A DNA stretch of 35,243 nt from Enorma massiliensis phI (GCF_000311845.1 NZ_HE978574.1:203206-238448); one strand, 5' to 3'; positions 1 through 7,520 are shown, counted from the first letter of the stretch. Notes: generated by a model from the letters alone, not told the origin. Numbers and translations: made by a program.

Positions 1-3000
1 CGGCCGCTCCCGCGAGCGCGATGCCCGCGGCCATGGCGGCGGCCGGGTCGCCGGTCTGCGGCAGGCCGGACTTCCCGTTAGACCCGGCGGTCTCCATCGA
101 GGCCTGCTGCTTGGTGCCGTTGCCGTCGTTGTCGTTCACGACGCCGGTGCCCTGGTCGTCATCGGCAGCGGGCTTATCCCAGCCCATCTGCTTGGCCAGG
201 CGGTCGTAGGCGTCCTGCGCCATGGCGAGGTCGGCGAGCTTCTCGGCGAGCTCCTGCTCGGTCACGCCGGCGCGCTCGGAGGCCTCCTCGTAGGCGGCAC
301 GGGCGGCGTCGAGCTCGCCCGCGGCCTTGTCGAGGGCGTCCTTCTTCGCCTGATAGGCGTTGTGCGCCTCGGCTGCGGTCTTGGCGACCGCGGGGCTCGC
401 GGTCGCGACCTTGAGGCCGTTTACCACGATGTCCTCGGCCGTCTGCTGGGCGAGCACGGCCTTCCAGGCGGAAGCGAGCTCGGTCTGCTCAGCGATGGTC
501 GCCTCGAGCTCCTTGATGGACTGCTGGAGCGCGGCCTGCTCGTTCTCGATGCGCTCGACCTCGGCGTCGGCTGCGGCCTTGTCGGCCGCGGCCTTGTCGT
601 AGGCCTGCTGCATCTCGTCGCGGGCGTCGGTGAGGCGGTCGAGCTCCGCCTGCGCGTCGGCGAGCTTGGCCTCGGCCGCGGCGAGGGTCTCTGAGGTTGC
701 GGTCGCGTCGCCGTTGGCCGTGGCGAGCGCGGCCTGCGCGTCCGCGAGGTCGTCCTGCGCGCCCTTGAGCTCGCCCTCAAGCTCAGCGATGGCCTCGTCG
801 AGCTCGCCGATGGCGCCCTCGGCGTCGGCGAGGTTCTTCTCGGCCGTCGCGGCGTTCGCCTTCGCGGCCTCGTAGGCGTCGTGGGTCTCGGTGATCTGTG
901 CGTACTGGTCGCGCACCGCCTCCGCGTCGTCGCGGGCGGCGTCGACGGCGTCCTGGAGCGAGCCGAGGGCGGCCTGCTTCTTCTCAAGCTCGGCGTTGAG
1001 GTCGGCGATGTCGCCGTCGATGCGACCCTTGGCCTCATCGTAAGCGCTCTCAGCGTCGGTCACGGCCTGGTCGGCCGCGGCCTTGTCCGCCTCGGCCGCC
1101 TCTACCTTGGCCTGGGCGTCCTCAACGGCCTGCTGGAGGCTCTCGTCGGTCGGCTTCTCGTAAAGGTCGTCGAGCGCCTGCTGGGCGTCTGCGGTTGCCT
1201 GCTGAGCCTTGGTGTAGGCGTCCTGCTTGCCGTCGCGCACGCCTTCGGCGTCGACGATCTGACCGTTAAGCGCATTGAGCTGGGCGCGGAGCTTCGCGAG
1301 CTCGTCTGCGATGTCGGACGCGTCGCCCTCGCCGGGGAGACCCTCGCGCATGGCCTTCTCAATAAGGGCGCGATAGTCGTCGACGGAGTAGAGGGTCTGA
1401 TCCCAGGGGACCTTCGAGGAGGAGCCGGTGCCGTCGGTGATTGCGTTCTGGAAGCCGTAGACCTGACCCTTGGCGCCGTTGCGCAGTCCCCCGTCAACGC
1501 CGGTGTTTACGGCAGCACCGGTGACGGTGTAGGCGGACGACATCAGGTTGATGTAGTGGCCGACGCGACCGTAGATGGCCTGCATCTCAGGGTCGCTGCG
1601 GTGCTGGGAGTAGAACTGGTAGGTGTTGGCGGCAGCGGGCACGGTGCCGTAGGTCTCCTGGCAGAAGTTCTCCCAGAGGGTCTTCTCGGCGTACCATGCG
1701 TTGACTGCACCTTCGGTGGTGTAGCCGCCGCCGGCGAGGTTCTCGGCGACGTTCATGCCGTTTGGCATCTTGTGCTCGTACTTCGGGATCACGCTTTGGA
1801 CGTGGCCGAGCGAGGTCTGCGCGGCAGACCAGTTGGTCTGGAGGATCGAGACGACCATCATCAGGTTGGAGACCTTGAGCTCGGGGAGCCCGGCCTCGGC
1901 ACGCAGCTCGTTCGCCGCGTCGATGATGTCGAGCGAGGCGAGCACGTTGGCGAGCGAGGACGCATCGTTGGGGTTCGACGTGTCGGTGAAGTCCTGGATG
2001 ATGTGACCGTCGGCGTCGACGTTGATCTTGTAGTTCGCGCCGCCGTTGACACCGGTGAGGAGCTTCTCCTCGCACATGGTGCCGAGGAGGTCACCATAGG
2101 AGTAGAGCCGGTTCACGCGGATGTACTCGAGGAAGTCACCCATGTCGTTGACCATCTTGGTCGTGCCCTGGTCGATTTGATCCTCGAGCTCGGCGATGCG
2201 CTTTTCGAGCGCGGCCTTCTGCTCGTTGAGGTTGCTGACCTTCTTGGCAGCCTCGTCATAGGCCGTCTTGGCCTCGGACTCGGCGCTCTGGGCGGCAGTG
2301 AGCTCGCCGCTCAGGCGGTCGTGCTCCTTCTGCCATGCGGCCTGGGCGTCACCGAGGTCGGCGAGCGCGTCCTCGGCGGCCTTGAGCTCGTCGTTGGCGG
2401 TAGCAAGAGCCTTGTCTGCCTCGGTCTGGTTGGCCTTGGCCTCGGTCACGGCGTCCTCGTAGCCACTAAGCTCGTCCTCGAGCGCGTCGATCTCGCCGGG
2501 GATGGCCTCGATGCGGGCATTGGCGGCATCGAGCTTATCTTGGGCAGTCTTGACTGCGGTCTCGGCGTCGGCGATGGCTGCATCGGCCTCGGCCTTGGCC
2601 TCATCGCCCGCGTTCGCGACGGCGTCGTCGTAGGCGGCCTGCTCGGTCGCGAGCGCGGCCTCAGCGTCCGTCGCAGCCTGCTTACCTGCGGCGAGGTTGG
2701 CCTCGGCGGTTCCGACGGCGTTCTCAGCGTCGGCGAGCTTGCCTTGGGCGGCGCTGACGGCGCCCTTGGCGGAGCTGAGCGCGGCCTGCGCGGAGTTGTT
2801 CTGGTCCTGCGCGGTTGCGAGTGCGGACTCGGCGGCGGTAAGCGCGGAGCGGTCGACCGTGGAGGGGTCCTCGGCCTCGGCGCATGCGGCGTCGTAGGCG
2901 GCCTTAGCACTGTCGTAGGTGGCCTGCGCGGACGCGAGGTTCGCCGCGGCGTTGTCGGCCGCGGACTGCGCGCCCGGAAGGGCGGCGTTGGCAGCGTCGA

Positions 3001-4048
3001 GCTCGCCCTGGGCGGAAGTCACAAGGGCGTTGGCGTTAGCCACGGCCTGCTCGAGGCCGGCGATGGCGCCCTGCTTGGTCGCGAGGTCGGACTCAGCGGC
3101 GTTGAGCTTGTCCTTGGCAGTGGCGAGGATGTCGCCCTTGATGGCCTCGACGGCGGAGGTGTAGTTGGCGCGGGCGTCCTCGAGCTCGGCGTTAGCCGCG
3201 TCGACGGCGCTCTTGAGGCCGGGCAGGGACTCTTCGAGGCTCGTCTTCTCGCCAGTCTTGTCGGCGATCTCGCCGGAGATGCGGTCGACCTTATCCTGGG
3301 CGGCGTCCACGGCGTTCTCAGCGTCCTGCTGCGTCTTGAGTGCGTCGTCGTAGGCCTGCTTGGCCGTCTCGTAGTCACCCTGGAGCTCGTCGATGTTCGA
3401 GGAGTCCAGGAACTTGTCGAGGGCGGCCTGCGCCTCCTCGAGCTTCTCGTTGGCCTTATCAAGGGCGGTCTGCTTGTCGGCGGCGTCCTGCTCTGCGTCC
3501 TCGAGGTCGCCGGTGAGGCCGTCGAGCTCGTCCTGGGCGGCGTCGCGGTCGGCCTGCGCCTTCTCGGCAGCCTCTTGGGCGGCCGTGAGCTGGTCGACGA
3601 GGAGCTTTGCCTGGGTCTCGAGCGCGAAGATGGCGTCGGAGTCGGCGGTGTTATAGGTGTTCTCGGCGTTAGTAACGGCGTTGCCGGCGCTGGTCTTAGC
3701 GCCCTGCGCCTCGGTGTTGGTGGCGTCGGCGGCATTAGCTGCGGCCTGCACCTCGGCGAGGAGCGCCTTGGCCTCATCGAGGGTCATCTTGACCTCGCCG
3801 TTGGCGGCGGCGATGAGGCGTTGGGTAGCCTCGGAGTAGTTCGTCTCGGCGATGAGGCGGTGGATCTCGTCGGACGCGGCAGTGGTGCCGTCGGCGGCGC
3901 CTGCGGCGATGGCCGCAGCGGGCGCGAGCGCGCTCGGAGCGACCATGGCACCGACAAGGCCGGCAGTGATGACGGGCTTTGCAGAGAAAATAGGCAGCTT
4001 CATCTTCTCACGTTCTTTCATGTGCTTTGGTTGGTACTTGCGCTTCAT
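1..4048 (-). CDS. LPXTG-anchored coiled-coil surface protein with internal CAP domain (3' end cut by window)
   Basis: A single open frame of 1349 codons runs from ATG at 4048 to the window edge with no stop. The start has an AAGGAG site 5-10 bases upstream. Residues 1-50 form a long signal peptide: a Lys/Arg-rich start, then a hydrophobic stretch ending in Ala-rich sequence. Residues about 60-630 and 910-1290 are Ala/Asp/Glu/Lys/Gln-rich heptad-like coiled coil. Between them (about 640-900) is a CAP/SCP-like domain: an NELRAEAGLPEL motif, GH, an NVAENLAGG stretch followed by a Trp, and GHYINLM. Residues 1329-1333 are LPQTG followed by an Ala/Gly-rich start of a membrane segment; the remainder and the charged tail lie outside the window. 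The protein should be exported and joined to the cell wall by sortase, acting as an adhesin or stalk. The CAP domain's substrate is unknown. The domain assignment is by motif, not by search. Confidence 0.9.
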   Translation of the reverse strand, partial: MKRKYQPKHMKEREKMKLPIFSAKPVITAGLVGAMVAPSALAPAAAIAAGAADGTTAASDEIHRLIAETNYSEATQRLIAAANGEVKMTLDEAKALLAEVQAAANAADATNTEAQGAKTSAGNAVTNAENTYNTADSDAIFALETQAKLLVDQLTAAQEAAEKAQADRDAAQDELDGLTGDLEDAEQDAADKQTALDKANEKLEEAQAALDKFLDSSNIDELQGDYETAKQAYDDALKTQQDAENAVDAAQDKVDRISGEIADKTGEKTSLEESLPGLKSAVDAANAELEDARANYTSAVEAIKGDILATAKDKLNAAESDLATKQGAIAGLEQAVANANALVTSAQGELDAANAALPGAQSAADNAAANLASAQATYDSAKAAYDAACAEAEDPSTVDRSALTAAESALATAQDQNNSAQAALSSAKGAVSAAQGKLADAENAVGTAEANLAAGKQAATDAEAALATEQAAYDDAVANAGDEAKAEADAAIADAETAVKTAQDKLDAANARIEAIPGEIDALEDELSGYEDAVTEAKANQTEADKALATANDELKAAEDALADLGDAQAAWQKEHDRLSGELTAAQSAESEAKTAYDEAAKKVSNLNEQKAALEKRIAELEDQIDQGTTKMVNDMGDFLEYIRVNRLYSYGDLLGTMCEEKLLTGVNGGANYKINVDADGHIIQDFTDTSNPNDASSLANVLASLDIIDAANELRAEAGLPELKVSNLMMVVSILQTNWSAAQTSLGHVQSVIPKYEHKMPNGMNVAENLAGGGYTTEGAVNAWYAEKTLWENFCQETYGTVPAAANTYQFYSQHRSDPEMQAIYGRVGHYINLMSSAYTVTGAAVNTGVDGGLRNGAKGQVYGFQNAITDGTGSSSKVPWDQTLYSVDDYRALIEKAMREGLPGEGDASDIADELAKLRAQLNALNGQIVDAEGVRDGKQDAYTKAQQATADAQQALDDLYEKPTDESLQQAVEDAQAKVEAAEADKAAADQAVTDAESAYDEAKGRIDGDIADLNAELEKKQAALGSLQDAVDAARDDAEAVRDQYAQITETHDAYEAAKANAATAEKNLADAEGAIGELDEAIAELEGELKGAQDDLADAQAALATANGDATATSETLAAAEAKLADAQAELDRLTDARDEMQQAYDKAAADKAAADAEVERIENEQAALQQSIKELEATIAEQTELASAWKAVLAQQTAEDIVVNGLKVATASPAVAKTAAEAHNAYQAKKDALDKAAGELDAARAAYEEASERAGVTEQELAEKLADLAMAQDAYDRLAKQMGWDKPAADDDQGTGVVNDNDGNGTKQQASMETAGSNGKSGLPQTGDPAAAMAAGIALAGAA

Positions 4049-4100
4049 GGCACTCCTTCGACGTCGGGCTCCCCCGTATTGTGTTCAGGTGGTTAACGAT

Positions 4101-4120
4101 TAAGAACCATGGTTAATAAT
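4101..4120. promoter_or_regulatory. AT-rich divergent control region with palindrome
   Basis: The 112-bp gap between the surface-protein gene and the first XRE gene is AT-rich, unlike its surroundings. It holds the perfect 10-bp palindrome AACCATGGTT at 4105-4114. This is a plausible operator for one of the neighbouring XRE repressors and lies where the surface-protein promoter must be. Function is inferred from position only. Confidence 0.35.
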
Positions 4121-4160
4121 AACAAACCAAGGTCGCATTACAAGCAATTACGCTCGTGAA

Positions 4161-4376
4161 ATGGACAAGACGGAGCGCCGAGAGCGGCTAGGAAACAACA
4201 TCAAAAAGAGGCGAATCGCTGCGGGCCTCACCATGCGCCAGTTCGCGGACATGGCGGGGACCTCCCACACCTACCTTTGGCAGGTGGAGACGGGGCGCGT
4301 CGGCATCGGGTTCGACATGCTCTGCAAGTTCGCCGACGCCCTCGGCATCGAGGTTCGCGAGCTCATCGACTTTTAA
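4161..4376 (+). CDS. small XRE-family helix-turn-helix regulator (copy 1)
   Basis: This 71-aa protein is almost entirely one Cro/C1-type DNA-binding domain. The helix-turn-helix is at about residues 22-45 (LTMRQFADMAGTSHTYLW), and the last helices end in ELIDF. It is probably a dimeric repressor. It is a paralogue of the next gene: same length, the same MD...RR.R(L) start and the same terminal D-F. No Shine-Dalgarno sequence precedes the ATG. A -10-like TACGCT (4149-4154) lies only 6 bases before it, so the message may be leaderless. It is divergent from the surface-protein gene and may control it. Confidence 0.85.
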   Translation: MDKTERRERLGNNIKKRRIAAGLTMRQFADMAGTSHTYLWQVETGRVGIGFDMLCKFADALGIEVRELIDF

Positions 4377-4380
4377 TTGC

Positions 4381-4409
4381 TTGACCCTTCGCGTGGCGAG
4401 TCCTAACCT
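4381..4409 (+). promoter_or_regulatory. promoter of second XRE gene, leaderless geometry
   Basis: TTGACC (4381-4386) and TAACCT (4404-4409) are separated by 17 bp, a good housekeeping sigma-factor spacing. The ATG of the next gene is at 4417, seven bases after the -10 box. Transcription would therefore start at or next to the start codon. The promoter begins four bases after the stop codon of the first XRE gene. Confidence 0.6.
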
Positions 4410-4416
4410 CAACCGC

Positions 4417-4632
4417 ATGGACAACAGCACGAGAAGACGACTCCTCGGCCGGAGGATCAGGGCCCTGCGCGTGGAGGCCGGGCTCACCCAGCGCGAGCTC
4501 GCACTCATGGCCGGGACGAGCCAGTCGCACCTGTGGAACATCGAGAGGGGCTCGGTGAACATCAGCTTCGACCTCATCTGCCGCATCGCGGAGGCGCTGG
4601 ACGCCCCCGCGCGCGACCTCTTCGACTTCTAG
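4417..4632 (+). CDS. small XRE-family helix-turn-helix regulator (copy 2)
   Basis: This 71-aa Cro/C1-type domain protein has its helix-turn-helix at about residues 22-45 (LTQRELALMAGTSQSHLW). I chose ATG 4417 over an in-frame TTG at 4381. It gives the same 71-residue length and N-terminus as the upstream paralogue, and the TTG belongs to the promoter's -35 box. Both copies share the GTS..(Y/H)LW recognition region, so they may bind similar operators. The end overlaps the convergent minus-strand gene by four bases. Likely a repressor; the target is unknown. Confidence 0.82.
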   Translation: MDNSTRRRLLGRRIRALRVEAGLTQRELALMAGTSQSHLWNIERGSVNISFDLICRIAEALDAPARDLFDF

Positions 4633-4859
4633 GCCTCCTCCCCGGCATCGTCTCGAACGGCCTCATCGAGCTCCATGGCGATGCTCGCCGCGTTCGCTAT
4701 CCCCGCCACGTAGCCGCGCAGCCACGCGACGTCGCGGGTGCCGCCGTCGTCTGGCGACGAGACGGCGGCGAGCTCGTCGAGCAGGGCGGACACCAGCAAC
4801 CCGTATCCGATCGGCCTCCCCGGCTGAAGTTCCTGCGCGCTGATGCTTGAGTCGACCAT
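4629..4859 (-). CDS. hypothetical acidic protein, 76 aa, last gene of small-gene operon
   Basis: I do not recognise this family. Its ATG overlaps the stop of the upstream gene as TAATG, which implies translational coupling. The sequence is acidic, with an Ala/Leu-rich middle that could form two amphipathic helices, and it ends in an Asp/Glu-rich tail. No signal peptide or membrane segment is visible. It is the promoter-distal gene of a minus-strand cluster in the mobile-element-like region. Confidence 0.6.
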   Translation of the reverse strand: MVDSSISAQELQPGRPIGYGLLVSALLDELAAVSSPDDGGTRDVAWLRGYVAGIANAASIAMELDEAVRDDAGEEA

Positions 4860-5200
4860 TAGAGTAACCCCTCCTCATCTGCCTCGGTGTAGTATGCGTA
4901 CTCGGGATAGAAGCCCGGGTCGTCGTACGCCTCCTCGATTTCGCCGACCGTCATGCGCGCCACCTCGCCCCAGGCGTACTGGCCGTTGCCGGCGAGCATC
5001 CACGCCTTGGGCCACCATGCCGGGTACCTCGACCAGACCTCGTCCCAGTCGGACTCGCTCATATAATCGGCGCAGTCGTTCAGCCGGTAGACGCCCTCGT
5101 AGGGCTGGAAGCGCTCGCGTATCCTGCCGCGCAACTCCGAGCTCACCTCCTCGATCGCCTCGAGGGCGGCCTCGCCAATCGGCACCATGACTCCGTCCAT
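4859..5200 (-). CDS. acidic Trp/Tyr-rich protein, paralogue of 5801-6130
   Basis: The 113-aa product starts at ATG 5200, with GAAGGGAG about 7 bases upstream. Its last 90 residues are about half identical to the 109-aa protein at 5801-6130. Shared blocks include EGVYR.ND, DW...W..YP.WW..AW, LA.NG, DPGF.PEYA and a terminal DEEGL. By my count it has about 26 Asp/Glu against 8 Arg/Lys, so it is strongly negative and rich in Trp and Tyr. I recognise no known domain. The acidity, small size and position beside ssb in a mobile-element-like region resemble DNA-mimic anti-restriction proteins, but this is inference from composition only. Its stop overlaps the next start as TAATG. Confidence 0.7.
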   Translation of the reverse strand: MDGVMVPIGEAALEAIEEVSSELRGRIRERFQPYEGVYRLNDCADYMSESDWDEVWSRYPAWWPKAWMLAGNGQYAWGEVARMTVGEIEEAYDDPGFYPEYAYYTEADEEGLL

Positions 5201-5230
5201 CCGCTGCTCCCTTCTCTCGAATCCGCTCTT

Positions 5231-5258
5231 GCCGGATGCAAGCGCGCTTGCTTCCGGC
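5231..5258. repeat. 28-bp near-perfect palindrome between small genes
   Basis: The arms GCCGGA-T-GCAAGCG and CGCTTGC-T-TCCGGC pair with a single T/T mismatch and no loop. It lies in the 184-bp gap between the genes at 5385-5801 and 4859-5200, the only sizeable gap between genes downstream of the DUF4313-like gene. No T-run follows on the minus strand, so it is not a typical terminator. It could be an mRNA processing or stability hairpin, or an operator. A weaker dyad (GGGCAT...ATGCCC) lies nearby at about 5319-5341. Confidence 0.5.
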
Positions 5259-5384
5259 TTGATTGCCGGATCGCCGGAGGGCGCGGGGCGTCAACGGCCT
5301 TCGGGATGCTTTCGTGTGCCGGGCATGACATCGTTGATGCCCGCTGCAACGTCGACGGCACATGACGGGCGGTGGCTCCATCGC

Positions 5385-5801
5385 CTAGAGCGTGCATATC
5401 TCCCACGCCGCGGGCATCCGGTCGTGCACGCCGCACTCGGCGTTCTCGAGCGCCTGCACCATGCGCTCGACGCACTCGCAGAGCTCGTGCGCGACGTAGA
5501 GGGCGCGCAGGTCGACGCTCGCCTTCGTCCACGTCGGTAGGCTGACGCCGAGGTCGGGTTCGATGCACGTCGCGTTCCACGATGCGGCGTAGTCCTCGAT
5601 GTTGATGTACGCATCCGACCAATACCGCATGAGCAGGGCGAGCCGCAGGTCATCTCGGTCGCCGTGCCGGTCGTAGCGGCGCTTCGCGATGCGGTAGGCG
5701 CGGTTCATGATCTGCACGCCGTGCTCGGATGTGCGGGACGTGAAGTCAAAGCCGGAGAAGTCCAGCGTGCGAATCTCTGAGCTGGTGTTTTCAGTATCCA
5801 T
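5385..5801 (-). CDS. hypothetical protein, 138 aa, in small-gene operon
   Basis: I do not recognise this family. The ATG at 5801 overlaps the stop of the acidic upstream gene as TAATG, the same arrangement as the pair at 4859. The sequence looks like a soluble helical protein with two Cys near residues 110-125 (HELCECVERM and AECGVHD). No signal peptide is visible. The repeated order 'acidic paralogue, TAATG, unrelated small gene' suggests the acidic gene and its partner are made in fixed ratio. Confidence 0.65.
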   Translation of the reverse strand: MDTENTSSEIRTLDFSGFDFTSRTSEHGVQIMNRAYRIAKRRYDRHGDRDDLRLALLMRYWSDAYINIEDYAASWNATCIEPDLGVSLPTWTKASVDLRALYVAHELCECVERMVQALENAECGVHDRMPAAWEICTL

Positions 5802-6130
5802 TAGGGTAGTCCTTCCTCGTCAACTTCGATATAAAACGCGTACTCGGGCTCGAACCCCGGGTCGGCGTACGCGGCCTCGATCTGCTCGACGGACATGGCG
5901 CTCACCTGCGCGGATGTGTGCCGACCGTTGTCTGCGAGCAGCCACGCATGCATCCACCAGAGCGGATATGCCGCCCAGGTGTTGAGCCAGTCTTCCTCGG
6001 CGACGTACTCCCCGAAGTCGTTGATTCGGTACACCCCCTCGAACGGCTCGAACCGGTCGCGCACGCAGGCGCGCAGCTCGTCGGTCACGGCGAGGATCTG
6101 GTCCATGGTCGCGGTTCCGATGGCGTTCAT
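5801..6130 (-). CDS. acidic Trp/Tyr-rich protein, paralogue of 4859-5200
   Basis: The 109-aa product starts at ATG 6130 behind GAGAGGAGTG. It matches the 113-aa paralogue over its last 90 residues at roughly 55% identity by eye. The core EGVYRINDFGEYVAEEDW is followed by paired Trp (LWWMHAW), DPGFEPEYA and a C-terminal DEEGLP. About 21 acidic against 5 basic residues give a strong negative charge. Its start overlaps the stop of the upstream gene as ATGA, and its stop overlaps the downstream start as TAATG. Family and function are unknown; a DNA-mimic role is speculation from charge and context. Confidence 0.7.
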   Translation of the reverse strand: MNAIGTATMDQILAVTDELRACVRDRFEPFEGVYRINDFGEYVAEEDWLNTWAAYPLWWMHAWLLADNGRHTSAQVSAMSVEQIEAAYADPGFEPEYAFYIEVDEEGLP

Positions 6131-6504
6131 GAGGCACTCCTCTCATGCGTGCAGACGATGCGTTTGACGAGCTGAGCAGCTTGGAAGCACGCGCGCGCCT
6201 GCACGTCGAGCCATTCCTCCTGCGCGTTCGGGCGGCGCTGGCCGTTTCTCGTTTTCCGCAGCTCGGACGGCGTGCACAGGCGCTCGGCGATGTCGGCGTC
6301 GTAGATCAGGGCGCACCCGCCCCATGAGTAGTCGTGCCACGACGGCGCGCCATTGAGCAGCGTCTTCTCGATGGTCTTGGGGTAGAGCTCCTCTTCGGGT
6401 TCCAGCTCGTCGAGCATGCTCTCGGCGTAGGCGACCACACCTCGCTCCCACGCCGAGCGGGTACGCTGGTTGGCGAGGGCTTCGACGATGGTGCTGACCA
6501 GCAT
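6127..6504 (-). CDS. hypothetical protein, 125 aa, in small-gene operon
   Basis: ATG 6504 follows GAAGGAGG, which itself spans the stop of the upstream DUF4313-like gene two bases away, so translation is probably coupled. The protein is soluble and has a Trp/Tyr patch in the middle (WHDYSWGGCALIYD), with an Arg/Gln-rich second half. A similar central block occurs in small proteins of conjugative elements in gut Firmicutes and Actinobacteria, but I cannot name a family with confidence. It overlaps the next gene by four bases (ATGA). Confidence 0.65.
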   Translation of the reverse strand: MLVSTIVEALANQRTRSAWERGVVAYAESMLDELEPEEELYPKTIEKTLLNGAPSWHDYSWGGCALIYDADIAERLCTPSELRKTRNGQRRPNAQEEWLDVQARACFQAAQLVKRIVCTHERSAS

Positions 6505-6506
6505 CG

Positions 6507-6833
6507 TTAGGCCTCCTTCGCGATGAGCTTGGGGGCGAGCTGGACGATGTACGCGCGCTGACCGAAGTTGCCGTAGCTCGTGTCGCCGATGATGGTCGCG
6601 TAGCCCTGCTCGATGAGGGCGTCGAGGTAGACGCGCCGGTCATAGGGCACGAACGCGCAGCCCTCGGGCAGAGCGTCGTCGAGGTTGACCGTGAGGTCGT
6701 ACCACGGCTCCTCCTCGGCGAGGTCGTACAGCATCACCGCAGGTCGGTCGCCCATGACGTAGCGGTCGAGCACGGGCGTGAGGGTCGGCGCGTCGGGCAC
6801 GTTGATGCGGATAGAGGTCACGGTGAGGGACAT
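6507..6833 (-). CDS. DUF4313-like protein of mobile elements
   Basis: I place the start at ATG 6833, with AAAGGAG 7 bases upstream; a longer open frame to 7064 has no ribosome site and would run through the ssb terminator. The 108-aa product has a central YDLAEEEPWYDLTVNLDD segment, then GCAFVPYD and a C-terminal YGNFGQRAYIVQL. These resemble DUF4313 proteins (DxxDGxPYATLTVNLPD and a C-terminal F/Y-rich strand), common in integrative and conjugative elements. Molecular function is unknown. The match is from memory of the motif, not a search. Confidence 0.65.
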   Translation of the reverse strand: MSLTVTSIRINVPDAPTLTPVLDRYVMGDRPAVMLYDLAEEEPWYDLTVNLDDALPEGCAFVPYDRRVYLDALIEQGYATIIGDTSYGNFGQRAYIVQLAPKLIAKEA

Positions 6834-6856
6834 GGTTGGCTCCTTTCGGGCGGGGA

Positions 6857-6901
6857 CACGGGTCGTGGGTTCACCCGTGGCCCCGCGCGCACGTGCGGGG
6901 C
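6857..6901. repeat. two adjacent hairpins upstream of the DUF4313-like gene
   Basis: CACGGGT (6857-6863) pairs with ACCCGTG (6873-6879). Directly beside it GCCCCGC (6880-6886) pairs with GCGGGGC (6895-6901). Both lie between the ssb terminator and the DUF4313 ribosome site, so they would fold in the leader of any message for the small-gene cluster. They could be regulatory or simply GC-rich leader structure. Confidence 0.4.
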
Positions 6902-6918
6902 CTGCTAATGAGAGGTGC

Positions 6919-6955
6919 GGAAAAAGAAAGCCTGCGAGCCGGGTGCGGCTCGCGG
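6919..6955 (-). terminator. terminator-like hairpin after ssb
   Basis: On the minus strand the stem GCGAGCC/GGCTCGC (6953-6947 with 6940-6934, 6-nt loop) is followed by AGGCTTTCTTTTT. It would end or attenuate the ssb transcript before the DUF4313 gene. Confidence 0.6.
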
Positions 6956-6987
6956 GTACGATGGTCGGACGGGACGCTGAGCTGCGG

Positions 6988-7332
6988 TTACGCCGTCTGC
7001 TCGGCCGTGCGGGCGCGCCAGTCAATCTCCTCGACGACGACCTCGACCTTGGAGCGGCGGACACCGTTGCGACCCTCGTAGGAGGACTGACGGAGGCGTC
7101 CCTGCACCGAGACGTAGGTGCCCTTCACGAGGTGCTGGGCGAGGGCGTTCGCGCGGCGGCCGAAGAGCACGAGGTCGATGTAGTTCGGGCGGTCGGCGTA
7201 GGTGCCGTCTTCCTGACGGGCGCGCTCGTTGACGGCGACGGTGGCGCTGAGCACCGGGGTGCCCGACTTGGTGGCCCTGAGCTCGGCGTTTGCAGTGAGG
7301 TTGCCGGAGATGGCGGCGGTGTTAATCGACAT
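6988..7332 (-). CDS. ssb: short single-stranded DNA-binding protein
   Basis: ATG 7332 is preceded by AGGAAGG. The 114-aa product is one OB-fold SSB domain. ISGNLTANAELRATKSGTPVL is strand one and two, NERARQEDG..NYIDLVLFGRRANALAQHLVKGTYVSVQGRL follows, and VEVVVEEIDW ends it. It binds single-stranded DNA during replication, repair or conjugative transfer. Unlike chromosomal SSB (about 150-180 aa), it has no Gly/Pro-rich linker and no acidic DDDIPF-type tip, so it probably cannot recruit partner proteins in the usual way. Short SSBs like this are typical of plasmids and conjugative elements. A hairpin terminator follows the gene. Confidence 0.9.
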   Translation of the reverse strand: MSINTAAISGNLTANAELRATKSGTPVLSATVAVNERARQEDGTYADRPNYIDLVLFGRRANALAQHLVKGTYVSVQGRLRQSSYEGRNGVRRSKVEVVVEEIDWRARTAEQTA

Positions 7333-7441
7333 AGTGGTTCCTTCCTGCTGGGATTGAGGCCTGACGCAAAAGAAACCGTGGCTCGAGACGATAGTCGCGG
7401 GCCTTGAATGAGGGCGCGTTGAACAAGAACGATCAAACCAT

Positions 7442-7467
7442 GTACGTATAATGTCGCGATTATGTAC
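7442..7467. promoter_or_regulatory. imperfect dyad upstream of ssb
   Basis: GTACGTATAA (7442-7451) and TTATGTAC (7460-7467) form an inverted repeat around TCGCGA-like DNA. It lies in the 304-bp AT-rich divergent region between ssb (minus) and the ribbon-helix-helix gene (plus). It is a candidate operator for ssb; a -35/-10 pair for ssb is not clear. Confidence 0.35.
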
Positions 7468-7520
7468 CGTGTGCAAAACTCAAACAAACTATTTCTATAA
7501 CCTTTACGGTATTTGTACAC

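Noticed and set aside
881-4096. Open plus-strand frame of 1071 codons opposite the surface protein
   Set aside because: It is Val/Leu/Gly-rich without domain motifs, and the minus strand has a signal peptide, a CAP domain, LPQTG and a ribosome site in one frame. The plus frame is a by-product of biased codons.
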